64,000 nt of DNA, taken from positions 434,001-498,000 of the forward strand of contig JABMLP010000017.1 in the NCBI GenBank assembly GCA_013176395.1, given 5' to 3'. The first letter of the stretch is position 1, and each line of letters begins with the position of its first letter. Below the pieces are notes generated by a model. The model had not been told where the DNA came from, made no database searches, and worked only from the letters and a program-made list of their open reading frames with translations. A program made the translations under genes and the position numbers. Shown here in pieces: positions 41,889-53,440 of the stretch. This DNA comes from Venturia oleaginea. Lineage: Eukaryota; Ascomycota; Dothideomycetes; Venturiales; Venturiaceae.

Positions 41889-43883
41889 ATGGCATATCCC
41901 CAGCAAATATTCTACCCGGCCTTTCCACAGGATACAGGCGCAGCTGGAGCGCGTCCGGGTGAAGGACTTCAGGTTGCGCAAAACCAGTCAACTCCAGGTG
42001 TAGCCAACACGCCGCCGAGTAGCTTTCCACCCCATGTACCTTATGGAAACAATGGACCTCTCAGCCAGGAACAGGTGACCATGCTCCAACGAGGCATAAG
42101 ACCGCGTACGCTACCTCTATCCGCAGCTATGGTGACAGACCCAGACCTGATGCGCCCACAGCAGTCGAACTCGTCGACATTGCGAGGACAGAAACAGCAA
42201 CGAACGGCTAGCAATGGACATGCAGGACCTCATGAAGGACTTGAGGGAGAAGGACCAGACAGTGGTGCTGAGGACGAAGTTGAAATGGATGGGGACGAAG
42301 ACCCCAACGCGCAACTCGAAGGGGAGGCAGCGGGCGCAGAAGAGGACAATACACCACCTGAAGGAATGTACTATCTCGCGCCGCCTCCGCCGAGGATATA
42401 TGACAGCCTGGAGGACACATTACAAGCGCTGCATGAGTGGAACAAAGATCACGGATTCGATGTATCGAAACAAAAACCCATGAAGAACAAGGCTGGAGAT
42501 ATCTACAAATACTTGTACCGATGTACGCGTCATGGCAGACTTGACAACAATCGCAAACTGACAGAAGACACGAGAAAGAGGAAGAGAAGATCTGGAAAAA
42601 CGGGATGTCCGATGGGACTGTATATCAGGGCAGTCAACCCGGCAGACGCATCTGGAAAATGGGCTATTTCGTACCAACGAGACAGCAGGAGCAAATTTCA
42701 CAATCATGAAGGGGTTTCGGCAGAGGATCTCACAGGTCATAGAAGGCGGCATCGTACGGAAGAGATGGTGGACATAATACGGCAGCAAAGAGCAGCGGGC
42801 ATGGATGCAGCGCAGACATTGGCATACATCAAGAAGAGGTTGCCAGGGGCTCTCATCACGAAACAGGACATCCTCAATTATCGAAGAGCAGATCCAGGAC
42901 CAAACAGCGACAATACGAACTACCTCGACAAACCATACCTCCTATGTCTCTCATTTCTCCAGGATTTCGAGCTTTGCGACAAGTACGGACAAGAGCTGCT
43001 GCAGAGATTGCGGACTAAACTGCCAGTCTCAGTGTGCACAAAACTTGAGCAATTTCAATCTCATTTTGTTAAAAATCCTCCTAGAGTCATTCTAGTCACA
43101 GATCCTGCCATGTCATATCCATCCTATCGATTGCAGCTCGCCCGTCTCCTTACTTACTGCCAGGATGGTGGAACTGTTGTTTTCCTTGCCCATTTCAGCA
43201 ATACACATGCTGAATACATAAATCTCATGTTCAAACATCACTTCAATCTCGAATGGGAAATCAGTGACAGCATCTCCCCTCAAACAAACTACCGACTCAA
43301 CGAGAAACTCGAGGCCGGAGGATCTGGAGGCCGCTACACGGTGATCGCGCGCAATTTTGCGCCCGGCACCGACATCTCTGCGATCCAAGGACTAGTTGGT
43401 ATCAGCTCGACAGCAGGTCAAACAGCCGAACTTCTGTCGTGCAGGATATACTCCCAAAAGCCAACTGTGGTAGCCGAACTCGTCTTCGCGACCCAAGAAG
43501 GCGCTGAGAGCGTAATAAATTCCTTTTCAGGCAAGTCCGTCAACCTGGGACGCATCGCCACGGCTGAGGGCAAAGAACTTCACTTTGCGCTTCGGACACC
43601 TGCGCCAATGGGCACCTCGGATCTTGCTCCTAGCATATTCATTCATGCAAAAGCGCTTGGGAAGGTGGAATCTGAGCACAGCGTATACACACAGGTTGCC
43701 GGTGGAGGCTTGGACGTCTTTGGCAATTGGAATGCTCAGTTGCCACCAGGACAGCAAGTGACAGGCATGCTCGACACAGCGGCTAGTTATTGCAAGATAG
43801 GCAAGGGGTTCATGGGCTACATGGGACAGATTGAGTATGATGACAACTATTTGAGGACAGTTGCTGCTATGTGTCATTTCTAA
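41889..43883 (+). CDS. FAR1-type DNA-binding domain fused to a fungal amidotransferase-like domain
   Basis: A single-exon frame of 664 residues from the ATG at 41889. Residues 1-155 are Gln/Pro-rich then acidic. About 165-275 form a FAR1/WRKY-GCM1-type zinc finger as found at the N-terminus of MULE transposases: HEWNKDHGFDV, then YRCTRHG, TGCPMGLYIRAV, WAISY and FHNHEG (two Cys, two His). About 280-340 is a helical, basic segment (GHRRRHRTEEMVDIIRQQ). From about 395 the protein is different: PRVILVTDPAMS, GGTVVFLAHFS and a closing GKGFMGYMGQIEYDDN, which I recognise from a widespread fungal glutamine-amidotransferase-like family of unknown role. No MULE DDE core is present. Possibly a domesticated transposase finger used as a regulator. 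Confidence 0.75.
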   Translation: MAYPQQIFYPAFPQDTGAAGARPGEGLQVAQNQSTPGVANTPPSSFPPHVPYGNNGPLSQEQVTMLQRGIRPRTLPLSAAMVTDPDLMRPQQSNSSTLRGQKQQRTASNGHAGPHEGLEGEGPDSGAEDEVEMDGDEDPNAQLEGEAAGAEEDNTPPEGMYYLAPPPPRIYDSLEDTLQALHEWNKDHGFDVSKQKPMKNKAGDIYKYLYRCTRHGRLDNNRKLTEDTRKRKRRSGKTGCPMGLYIRAVNPADASGKWAISYQRDSRSKFHNHEGVSAEDLTGHRRRHRTEEMVDIIRQQRAAGMDAAQTLAYIKKRLPGALITKQDILNYRRADPGPNSDNTNYLDKPYLLCLSFLQDFELCDKYGQELLQRLRTKLPVSVCTKLEQFQSHFVKNPPRVILVTDPAMSYPSYRLQLARLLTYCQDGGTVVFLAHFSNTHAEYINLMFKHHFNLEWEISDSISPQTNYRLNEKLEAGGSGGRYTVIARNFAPGTDISAIQGLVGISSTAGQTAELLSCRIYSQKPTVVAELVFATQEGAESVINSFSGKSVNLGRIATAEGKELHFALRTPAPMGTSDLAPSIFIHAKALGKVESEHSVYTQVAGGGLDVFGNWNAQLPPGQQVTGMLDTAASYCKIGKGFMGYMGQIEYDDNYLRTVAAMCHF

Positions 43884-45509
43884 GGGCTGAGATGAATTCT
43901 TGTTTGATCTCTGTATTTTGCTTATCTCTATCATGCTGTTTTACAGGCTTGTACTTGGTTAGTTCACTCTATACCTGGTTTTTTTGGTTTTTTTAACAAT
44001 GCGCAAGTACTGACTGTAGCATAGATTTTCTGCGCTCATTGATACCCAGGCCGCACTATCTGACTCTGCCATTCGGAATGAGCCTTGTTTGCGGCCGACG
44101 CGTGTTTGACATCGGACGATTGAGGCAAATCCCCAAATGCTTCATTCTTAATAATTCTTGGTTCCTGATTCGATCAAAAACACCTTCATTCTCACCCAGT
44201 CCTTTTCGTAAGCGCGGTCCGCATCGATTCATCTCGAGACACCAATCTGCTCCACCAAATCATCGACATGCAAGTTCAATTCCACCTGTGCCCAGACATC
44301 TTCATTCAACGGACGACAAACGAGATGGGATAAATGAGCGCCTGAGATGGCCGCGACAAATCGCCATGCTCACTTCTCCACGTCCGCATCTTCAACCACA
44401 TCTTCATCGGCAAACTCACTGTATCACCATTACACACGCTGTCAAAGCATGAACATTCTTCCCGTGCTACCTCGCCACCATTCCATCCTCGTGTCATTCT
44501 AGTGACATGTCCATTAATAATCCGCGCCGTCGACTATAGTTCGACCATTGGAGTTATGAACACAAGGACATGAAACAGAGGCGAAAAGGGCAATTTTGTG
44601 TCTTCGCGATCGAAGATGTCTATAGGGAAGAGGGGTTCAGATTGATAATACAAGTGAAACTAACATTAATATCAACATGAGGAGAATGTCTAGTCAACAA
44701 TTTCAACCTTCTTCTTTCAAATGCACCTATGTTGTTGGATCTTCCCTATTGGCCGATGATCCCATGTCATTCTATACATCCCACTGTTTTGACCGTGCTA
44801 TTAGTGAGACTAAAACCGTGATCATTTGGATTTGGGTATCGAGAGACTTTATCAACAATGCTTTCCACAGCACCGCAAGGATCGAAATAGTTTCTGCAAA
44901 CTTCAAAGGCAGCAGTAGTGGAGTGTAGTATACTCTATCTCCTCCAAACTTTCCGTGATATGGAAGTTATTATCAAAAAAAAAAACATATTTCTGCGTGC
45001 CCAATTGACCGCGTTTTTAGTCCCACTGATAACCCGTAAACACTGCCAGGGAAGTTGACAAAGCTAGGGCATGTGATCCCGAAGCTTATCATTTCTTATC
45101 TTTGTTCACTGTCCGATTCAGTTTCACAATCACTTCGAATCACGTAGTTCACGACAACGTCAAAGGGCACCACAAGCGACGAAGAAACTTAATATTCATG
45201 CTTTGTCAATGAACTAATTCTTTGAGCAATGCGTTACAATTACAACGTCTCCACAACTTGTTTACAATGAGGTAGGCAAAGCAAAACAAACATCCCATCA
45301 TTACCATGGTTTACCCACAACCCACCGCTTATTTTCTCGCCCTGATCGTGCTGTAGCTATTGAATTCGACTCGTCAGATAACACTTCGCAACCAGGATCG
45401 TTTGATGATGAAGCTATCGGAGATTGAGCTGAGGCTATCAGAAGTTGACTCTGGTATGTACAAGTCAACCGCGTTTGGCTTCATTCGATCCAGTTTCCGA
45501 GAGGAGCTT
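43884..45509. other. intergenic between convergent FAR1-like and opsin genes
   Basis: No gene recognised. A 137-residue plus-strand frame (44039-44452) is compositionally odd and unsupported. An A-run lies near 44976. Confidence 0.45.
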
Positions 45510-46753
45510 TTACGCGCCCTCATCATCGTCACCAAGGCGGACACGACCCTGCGAAGAGAGACCGTTGGACCAGAAGCCACCAAGGTCAACATGGACATCA
45601 GCCATCTTAGCGTGGGTGGAGAGGAGCCAGGCACCAAAGATTGGCTTGGCAAGGATGTCTAGGACAGCGTAGGCGATGATCTCCTGGTCAACGGTGGCAA
45701 TGCGGGAGCCATCGGCAATTCCCCAGACGCTTTGATAATGTCAGCGAGGTTCGCAATCGTGCATGAACGGTCAAAACTTACATTGGGTAGGCAGTCCAAA
45801 GGAAGAGGGTATATCCGGAGATGGCAGCGAAGAACTTGCCAACGCTGCTGCTCTTACCGAAAGCTCCGGCACGGCCGTGGATGACCAAATGCCAGACGAC
45901 AACAAGGTAGGCAATGCAAGCAATAGCGTACCATCCCCACTTTTGTGTTGCGGTTGTGCCGTAGGCGGCGAAGAGACCAGTGATGATCATGATGAGATCG
46001 GCAACAATGGTCATGAACATGGTGCCACCGTTCATTCCAGCAAGGAGCATTAGATCGACGAGGAGAAGAGGAGTAGTGATGGCCCAGTCAACATAGCGGG
46101 CCCAGTAGACCTGGCGGTAAACATCGTGGTGAGTTGGTGGGATACCCTTCTTGTGGTTCTCGGTCACTACATCGTGCTTCCAGGAAACACCGGCCTTGGT
46201 TGCCATACCGAAGTAGGAGATGGCAGCGGTGATGGTGATCAAGGTGGTGATGACGTGGTAGAGACGGCGTTCCTGTGGTTGTTAGCTTGAGAATATGAAG
46301 GGGACTGGAGAACCTACAATCTTGACAGTCCAGGACATAGCGGTAAACGCAGCTGAGGCAAGCAACATGACTACGAACACAACCCTGTGTATCGAATTAG
46401 TGAGCAGTTCACAGGCTGATGCAGCATACCTTGCAGAGCTCAAGTGAGCGTAGTCCGAAGCTGGAGGGAGGCGCCGAGCTTACCACAACGTGCGGATACC
46501 AGTCTGCGAGGCTGCCTCTACAATCAAGTTAGCGGCATGACCCAGGACTCAGCTGAGGCGGCATAATACTTACGGAACTCAGGGATGTCTGGGACAATTG
46601 TAGGAAATGCAGTGTCACTTGGGTGACCAGACACCCTGTGAGTATGCTCGTCAGTCACTGTTCAACGTTCTGGTACGCAGCAAGTGGTTCATACGTTGAA
46701 GTGGGCACCAACAAGGTGGACGTCTTCTTCATGATTTCCATGGGGTCCATCAT
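45510..46753 (-). CDS. microbial (type I) rhodopsin, proton-pump type
   Basis: Six exons on the minus strand: 46695-46753, 46574-46635, 46484-46517, 46318-46384, 45782-46272, 45510-45729; 310 residues, seven membrane segments. Helix C reads RYVDWAITTPLLLVDL: Asp136 matches the proton acceptor (D85 of bacteriorhodopsin) and Asp147 the donor (D96). Helix G reads VLDILAKPIFG with Lys266 for the retinal Schiff base and Asp262 as counter-ion partner. Spacing (11 and 130 residues) fits bacteriorhodopsin. All splice joins restore the frame. Fungal opsins with both carboxylates (CarO or Leptosphaeria type) pump protons in green light; NOP-1 types have Glu at the donor site. Exon 1 codes only for the N-terminal tail. 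Confidence 0.93.
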
Positions 46754-49474
46754 GATGGCGAGTACTTGGGAAGGCGATTGATGAAGTCGGGTGGCCGAGA
46801 TTGAGATGATTGGAGTTGAGGTTGATGGAGGTGAGGGAGTGAAGGAGGAGAAGACGACGCTTTTGTTTGTTAGCCGGTGCCTGCCTGGCTGCATAGAGGA
46901 AAGCACAGGGCGAACGTCATCATTGCCGTGAGCGACCTAGCAACAGCTAGAAGAAGCTTTGGCCGTGCCCTGTTTCTGAACCGATAGCACGATATGACAG
47001 CCGTTTTTGAGCCTCGATGAAGCTGCCGCCTCTTGCATTGATTCTGGATAAATTGAGCCTCGCTCGTACTGCCATTTGATCGCTTTGGAATCAGCTGTAG
47101 CAGTCTGTTCTTCGCCGCGCTGCGTGAAGCCGCAATGTTCAAAGTTCAATCGGTGTAGCGATCGGCGGCGGCCGTTTCAAAGCTCCAACCTGGTTTCCCC
47201 GCACTTGATCACATCCTCCACATTGCTATTGCATGGCCATGCACCAGTCCTGGAACATGGAACAGGCTGTATAGCAAGGAAGTCATCACCAGATGTTGTT
47301 GTCTTGTCAACCATGATTTCGCGAATCGATCGAGTCGTTGCTCTAGTTCTTCGGCAAGATGGTGCTCCGTACCGTGTCAACAGCACGTTCCTCCTGTCAA
47401 TGGGCCCGATTCGCGTCTGTTTCCATCGAACCCGCTCAGAGCTGCTGACGGCAGGGGAGAAGATCAAATGAACCGACACAGATAATGCCACCTGACACGC
47501 AAAATTCTCATTACTCAACTGGGACAATTCTGAATTGCTCACGCACGGACACGCTACCAATTCGCTCAATTCCCTTAGCAGCTCATACCCCAATGTTCTG
47601 TCTAGCCATCCATCATACTCGTAACTCGTCTTTGATCTGGCTATACAAAGTAGAAAAGGCTGAGAAGACCTACTCCCTGCCATGGCAAACCGAGAATGCC
47701 ATGAGAGGATCGACCACGATATTTTACCCCGCAAAAGCCCGGACGATGCTCCTTGCAGTTGCACGTCATCGCTATCACCTGAGAACCTGAGATGATCCAG
47801 TGACTCCAGTCTTGAACAACTACATTGTCAATTGTTAATCACATCATCTCTGTGTGGCTCATGCGTTAGGCTGTGATTCACCATTATCACAGCCCCTCAT
47901 CGGAATGGCATCGGATGTTCCCAAACTCAGGCATTCAACGCTCCCGGCGTCCGTAATCCGTTGAATTTCGGGCTTCGCGCAGAGAGAGATGAGTACTAAT
48001 TGCTTAAGAGCGAGTCACATGATTCCAACTCAACTCCACTCTCAACCATTTGCTGGAGTTGAGATTCCGAGATTAGTCTCGTCGATCATGCAGCTCAATA
48101 TATCAGGACCTTTGGTTCTCGACAGTTGCTCCAGTTGTCTTCAGTCATTGATCCCGTGGTCTGCGGCCTGGAGCACAACTTGAAGTTGGGCAGTAGCATC
48201 CATGAACTACGCACGCCACTAACACGCCTTACTTGTTCAGGCTTTGCTCCAGGCAAGAAATATTGGGAGACTCTGTGGATGCATATCATGTCAACATCAA
48301 CATCCACTTCTTCCTTCCGGATGTCCTGGATACAACACGGCTTTTATCGATTTCAGCAACAAGCTGTACAGCTCACCATGAAGGCAAAACAAAGGGAAGC
48401 CGTAAACTATACAGCAATTTCCGTCACAACCTTGGTGGATGAAAGACCAACACCTCGACGAAACTGGATCGCAGCCACGGCAGGTTCAAGCGCAAGGGGG
48501 AGAACGCCTGACATAGATTATCTACAGCCTGGCTTCTTGGGCATCAGGTCTACCCGTCACCAAAAGAGACCGGAGGAGGGTCAAAAGCGACGGGTAGATG
48601 AAAAGTAATTCTAGTTGACCTGCTTAGCGCTCCTTAAGACAACCTCTTTTTTCTTTCGAAAGTACCTTGATGGACTGCATCATTACATACTCTTTGATTC
48701 GTCGATGCATGCCCAGCAGCAGCCGAGTTCTGATGACGACTCGGTCGACATCCTGGGCAAAATTCGCTCTCTGCGGCTTGCGGGAATTGTCGCTTATCGC
48801 CGCCAACTTCTACACGAAACCCCAACTTCTCTACGAAAACAGAACAAATGCAAATTGCCAAACAAACAATCTTCCAGCACGTAACCAGACAGCAATCTGT
48901 ACCTCCGCCACCAGCCACGACTCTACACATCACAATAACGGAAGTGATGGAGGAAAAATAAGCGGAAGAACGCGACCGACGCTGCCAAAAGTACAATGAT
49001 GGCCAAGTACAATGATGGTAAAAACCAGAAAACTTCTACTCCCGCCATCCATGCGACTTGCATGTAGTAATACACGACGCCGAATCAAACTGTCCAAGTA
49101 AACTCCTATTTAGTATAGGCTAATTGCTACGCTCCAGTCTCGTAACGGTGCGATCTTTCCATCAGACGTTGACGTCTAGGGCAGCGACCAACGACGCTAG
49201 GTACATTTTCCTGACCCAGTATATTTAGCTACCCACAATTCGAAACGGAGAGGCTTTTCTTTTGCAATTGGGTACGGACAGTACAAAGGTCATCCAATCG
49301 CCTAGACACAGACCCCAGCCTTACTTGCGCAACCCAACAGTGGAAACCACGATCACGATCGATCAAAGCGAGATTGACATCCATATAACGAAACCTTTCC
49401 TTCGTACCTTCCACCTACTCGTCACACGTTACTCCTCATTACTATACCGAATCTCCGAGGCTTTGTCAGAGAAC
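46754..49474. other. intergenic between divergent opsin and ZIP transporter genes
   Basis: 2.7 kb without a recognised gene. The longest frame (195 residues, 47177-47764, minus) has no family features. Probably promoter sequence plus decayed DNA. Confidence 0.45.
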
Positions 49475-50787
49475 ATGGCACACCTACTACACCTGGTTGC
49501 CCGGCAAATTGCTGCGGATGGTGGAAACGAAGGAACAATACAGGTGCCCATCACCGGCACCCCAGGTCATTGCGATACTGGCAACGAGTACAACGGAGGC
49601 CTTGGGCTAAGGATATCCGCGATATTTGTCATCCTGGTAGGATCACTGTCAGGCATGTCTAACTCACCTATTAGCGGCAGGAAAAGCTCACTAACAAACA
49701 CTAGGGGCTTGGTTCCCCATCTACGCGAAAAGACATGCAAAGGGCAAGATATTTGAGTGGGTCTTTTTCGCGGCGAAGTATTTTGGATCAGGCGTTATTA
49801 TAGCAACTGCTTTCATACATGTCAGTTAGCGCTCAAATCTCCATATGACTTCTTCACTGACTCCTTTCACAGCTTCTCGCTCCTGCCAACGAGGCACTCA
49901 CAGATCCATGTTTGACAGGGCCCATAACGGAATACTCATGGGTGGAGGGCATCGTCTTAATGACTATCATTGTCCTCTTCTTCCTCGAATTGATGACTAT
50001 GCGATATGCAGACTTCGGCGACCACGACCACGGCCACGGCGATGAGCACGAGCACGGGTCTGAACACACCCACAATCATGGCTCTCACTCTAATGTTGCT
50101 TTGGACCTCAAGACAATTCGTTCCAACACTCCGGAAGAGATGGTAGGGAAGATTGTTCCCGCAGAACGCGCAGAGTTTCAGACAACACAACGTGGCGAAG
50201 ATCATCTTGGACATGCTCGCGACCATATAGATGAAGATCTTGAGAATGCCATCGCAAACCCGAACGACGGTGACAAGCCATTCATCCCCGAATCATACTC
50301 GGCACAAATGACAGCTGTCTTCGTCCTCGAATTCGGTGTCATCTTCCATTCCATCTTCATTGGACTTACTCTTGCTGTTGCCGGTGAGGAATTTACCACA
50401 CTTTACATCGTCCTGGTGTTCCACCAAACCTTCGAAGGCCTTGGTCTTGGCACACGTCTTGCTGCTGCCCCATGGCCCAAATCAAAGAAGCTGACCCCTT
50501 ACTTTCTGGGTGCCGGATACGCTATCTCAACACCAATCGCCATCGCTGTCGGTCTGGGCATTCGAACAACTTACCCACCAGGCTCTCAAAGAACACTCAT
50601 CGTTAATGGAGTATTCGATTCGATCTCTGCGGGTATCCTAATCTACACTGGACTGGTTGAGTTGATGGCGCACGAGTTCATGTTCTCGCCTACCATGCAG
50701 CGCGCAAAGATAGGAACTGTTCTCGCGGCATTTGGAATGATGTGTGCCGGTGCTGGGTTGATGGCTTTGCTTGGCAAGTGGGCTTGA
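49475..50787 (+). CDS. ZIP-family zinc/iron transporter
   Basis: Three exons: 49475-49652, 49705-49820, 49873-50787; 402 residues with eight predicted membrane segments. TM1 (ISAIFVILVGSLSGAWFPIY) is restored only if intron 1 uses a GC donor (G|GCATGT ... CTAAC ... TAG). TM2-3 carry GSGVIIATAFIHLLAPANE. A His-rich cytosolic loop (about residues 148-170; HDHGHGDEHEHG) binds metal. TM4 has FGVIFHSIFIGL and TM5 HQTFEGLGLG, the His/Glu metal site of ZIP proteins. It brings zinc, perhaps iron, into the cytosol; plasma-membrane Zrt1/2-like by layout. Confidence 0.92.
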
Positions 50788-51577
50788 TTTTACTCTGACC
50801 GTGATTTATCCCTTTCTTCCACCGCGGTACAATAACCGGCGCCGGCAGGGTTAATTGTATATGGGATGGACGGATGGCGAATTGATACCTATAGAACGTG
50901 GCCTTGCTTTCTATGTACCTTGTTATCCTAGGTAGTTACAACTTGCTCTTGTTTTTACTGTTCAGCGTGTTGCTTGTGTTCATTCTCTGCTGTTGTTTGA
51001 AGACTCTTTTTGGGCGAACCAGGCGAATTGTCCTGGATCCTATGCCTGCATTGCAAGACCATAATGATAAATGATCTTCGTAAGATGATTCCTGTATGAT
51101 AAACTATATTGATATACTTCGTGCTCTCAGATGCTAGATAGGTTATGAAATGACAAAAAGAAAAGAAAACCTGCTGTTGTTCTCCTCGGTTCATGTGTCG
51201 GGATCTTGGCGAGCATTTCCCTCGTGAGCGCTTACTCACTCCTCACTTCAAAAACTTGCTTGCTTCTTCTTCAACAAACTGCGTGCGTAATAACCTTTTC
51301 CAGTCTGTTTAGGTTTGTGACAACATCGAGAGGGTAAAATTTCTGGACTTCCCCATATGGAAGGAGTCTACATATTGTGCTTCCGGGAATGACCTTTCAC
51401 TTCCAGCGTTCCCCGGCGATTCTCGCAACATCATCTTCAAAAAGCTACGCACGAGTAATATCTAGTGTGCCTAGGTACTTCTAGATTCTAGGGCTTGAGC
51501 GTACGTATTTTCTAGCTATTATTATAACGTATTCCACCACCGAGCCGGCCACTTTTCCTTGGCACGACCAACTCATA
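50788..51577. other. intergenic, nothing recognised
   Basis: 3' flank of the ZIP gene and flank of the transposase remnant; no clear inverted terminal repeat of the latter was found. Confidence 0.45.
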
Positions 51578-52610
51578 TTACGCCTCTTCAATTTTATCGC
51601 TATCAACAATAAATTCCAAGTCTGTCGTGCTGCTATCTGATTCAGAAGATATCTCAATATCCTTTTTACACCTTCGCGCATTGTGCCCAGTCGCGCCGCA
51701 GTTCCCACAGCGCCGTAAAGCTGGCCGGGCTGTTTCTTGATCACCACTACCACGAGCCTTCTTTGATTTCTGAGGCGCTACAGACGCCTCAGCAGCTACC
51801 TGCGCTGCTGCAGTCCCGTACTCTATAGTACCACCTTGCTGAATCCACTTCCTTTTGCGCGATTTTCGCTCCGTCATTACTGCCAATTGCTCTTCAAGCT
51901 CGTGGTTTCGTGCAATAAGTAGAGCGTTCTGGTGCAGCATCAATCCAGCGCCCTTGACAAGCTGAGAGAAGCCAGTCTGCGCACTAACTGGTGACCGAGT
52001 GAAAGATTCGCGTACAAGCTTTGATTGAGATCCAAATTCTTGAGTATGGCTTGAAGTCTTCGACTGCCACGGCGTCTCCTGCGGTGGGGGTGCTGGTGGG
52101 GTACGTAGCCGTACTTCAAGGCGATCCAATACCACCTCCGCGTTAATAGGGACTAGCCCTACCATCTCAAAAGCCTTTCGACAGTTCTCTTCTGTAAACA
52201 CGTCGAAAAACGCGTCTTTGAAGGCCGGGAGCAAGCCTTCTTTGTTGATATGGTAGACGCGTCGGCGTGCCAAGTCTCGAACTCGTTGAGATCGTTGAGA
52301 GTACTTGCACTTCAACGGCGAGAAGCAGACCACATCAAGCCGCTGGAGGATATGCAATGAATGAGGTGGCATACAGAGCGTTAGGATCTTATGTTCGAGG
52401 CAGTAGTCCTTGAAATCCTGGCTGAGATGGCTCTCATGGCCGTCCAAGATGAGCAGCCTATACCCCCCCTACTTGACGCGCCTTTGTATGCGCGTCAAAG
52501 TGCTTCAACTACTTAACACCAAGCGCATTGTTTGTCCAGCAGTTCTCAGAGACCGAGAGCTTCCAATTTTTCTCTTGAGGATCGTACGTTGAAGCTTAGA
52601 TAACGTGATT
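51578..52610 (-). pseudogene. pogo/Fot1-type transposase, 5' truncated, with zinc knuckle
   Basis: On the minus strand the sequence starts near 52610 with DPQEKNWKLSVSENCWTNN, has an in-frame TAG after ALGVK (about 52515), then YRLLILDGHESHLS (second catalytic Asp region of the DDE core), LCMPPHSLHILQRLDVVCFSPLK (the third catalytic Asp region), and a long C-terminal part ending in a CCHC knuckle CGNCGATGHNARRC. The N-terminal DNA-binding domain and the first catalytic Asp are missing. PPHS..LQ.LDV is the usual Tc1/pogo motif; here QRLDVVCF replaces QPLDVGCF. It is a dead copy, related to but clearly distinct from 62200-63648. Confidence 0.85.
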
Positions 52611-52702
52611 TCCGGACGACATATACGATTACGAAGCTGTATACGAGTGCCTCGTATGAATACGAGGCACTAGCGAATGCCGCAAGTAACTACGGTAAGC
52701 TT

Positions 52703-53440
52703 CTATTTCTCCATTCCTATCGGTACAGACCACGTTTTCGCACTCGAGCCCACGGCCGCATGTCTTTTCGTACTTCCCTCCAACCCCGCCAACGTTGCTT
52801 CATCCATACCCGGAATCACCATCTCAAATGTCTCCCGTACAACCGCATACTCGTAGTACCCACACCTAGCAATTGGTTCCGTCTTCCTAACGTCCAACTT
52901 CCCATCCGTCAATACTTCATCGGCGATATGGATACCGACTACTTTCCCAATCACGATATCAACTGTCCCCATTGGCGGGTTACCTGGTAGGTGAATTGTG
53001 GAGTGGTACTCGCATTCGAAGCGCACCGGTGAGGCCGCAACCATTGGGCAAGGGTTTTTATCATCGCCCTTTAACACTGTCGAGAATGATTTTTCTAAGC
53101 CCGCCTTTTTGAATTCGTCGACGCCGTATGGAGTTTGCTCGGCACTGATATTCACGTGATCTTTTAGTTTGTAGGTGGCGAGGTTCCAGCAGAATTTGCC
53201 GGAGGATTCGGCGTTAATGGTTGTGTCTTTGCGCGTGTCTTTGGAGGTTTGGTTGGCGCTGAACATTATGTATGGAGGGTCGAAGGTTAGGTTGGTGAAT
53301 TGGGAGTAAGGTGCTAGATTGTGAGTTTTGCCGTCTGAGGAGGTTGTTGAGATCCAGCCTATGGGCCGGGGAACTACGCATGCTTTGAAGGGATCGTGCG
53401 GGAGGGAGTGGGATGTTTTGCCTGGTTCGTAGAAGACCAT
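52703..53440 (-). CDS. flavin reductase-like (FMN-binding split barrel) protein
   Basis: A single-exon, 245-residue protein. The N-terminal VVPRPIGWISTTSSDGKTH and NLAPYSQFTNLTFDPPYI are the signature of the flavin-reductase-like family, where the PRPIGW loop and the NLAPYS segment line the FMN site. The middle carries VRFECEYHSTIHLP followed by DIVIGKVVGIHI, also typical, then a C-terminal RCGYYEY. Members bind FMN and supply reduced flavin to oxygenases or act as standalone reductases. The Cys in ARCGYYEY is conserved in many homologues. No neighbouring oxygenase is seen, so the partner is unknown. Confidence 0.9.
   Translation of the reverse strand: MVFYEPGKTSHSLPHDPFKACVVPRPIGWISTTSSDGKTHNLAPYSQFTNLTFDPPYIMFSANQTSKDTRKDTTINAESSGKFCWNLATYKLKDHVNISAEQTPYGVDEFKKAGLEKSFSTVLKGDDKNPCPMVAASPVRFECEYHSTIHLPGNPPMGTVDIVIGKVVGIHIADEVLTDGKLDVRKTEPIARCGYYEYAVVRETFEMVIPGMDEATLAGLEGSTKRHAAVGSSAKTWSVPIGMEK

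Noticed and set aside
44039..44452. 137-residue plus-strand frame
   Set aside because: Compositionally odd, His/Arg/Pro-rich, with no supporting signal.
45360..46053. plus-strand frames over the opsin gene
   Set aside because: Antisense shadows of opsin exons.
47177..47764. 195-residue minus-strand frame
   Set aside because: Long enough to notice, but a frame of this length is expected about once by chance in a window this size; no domain seen.
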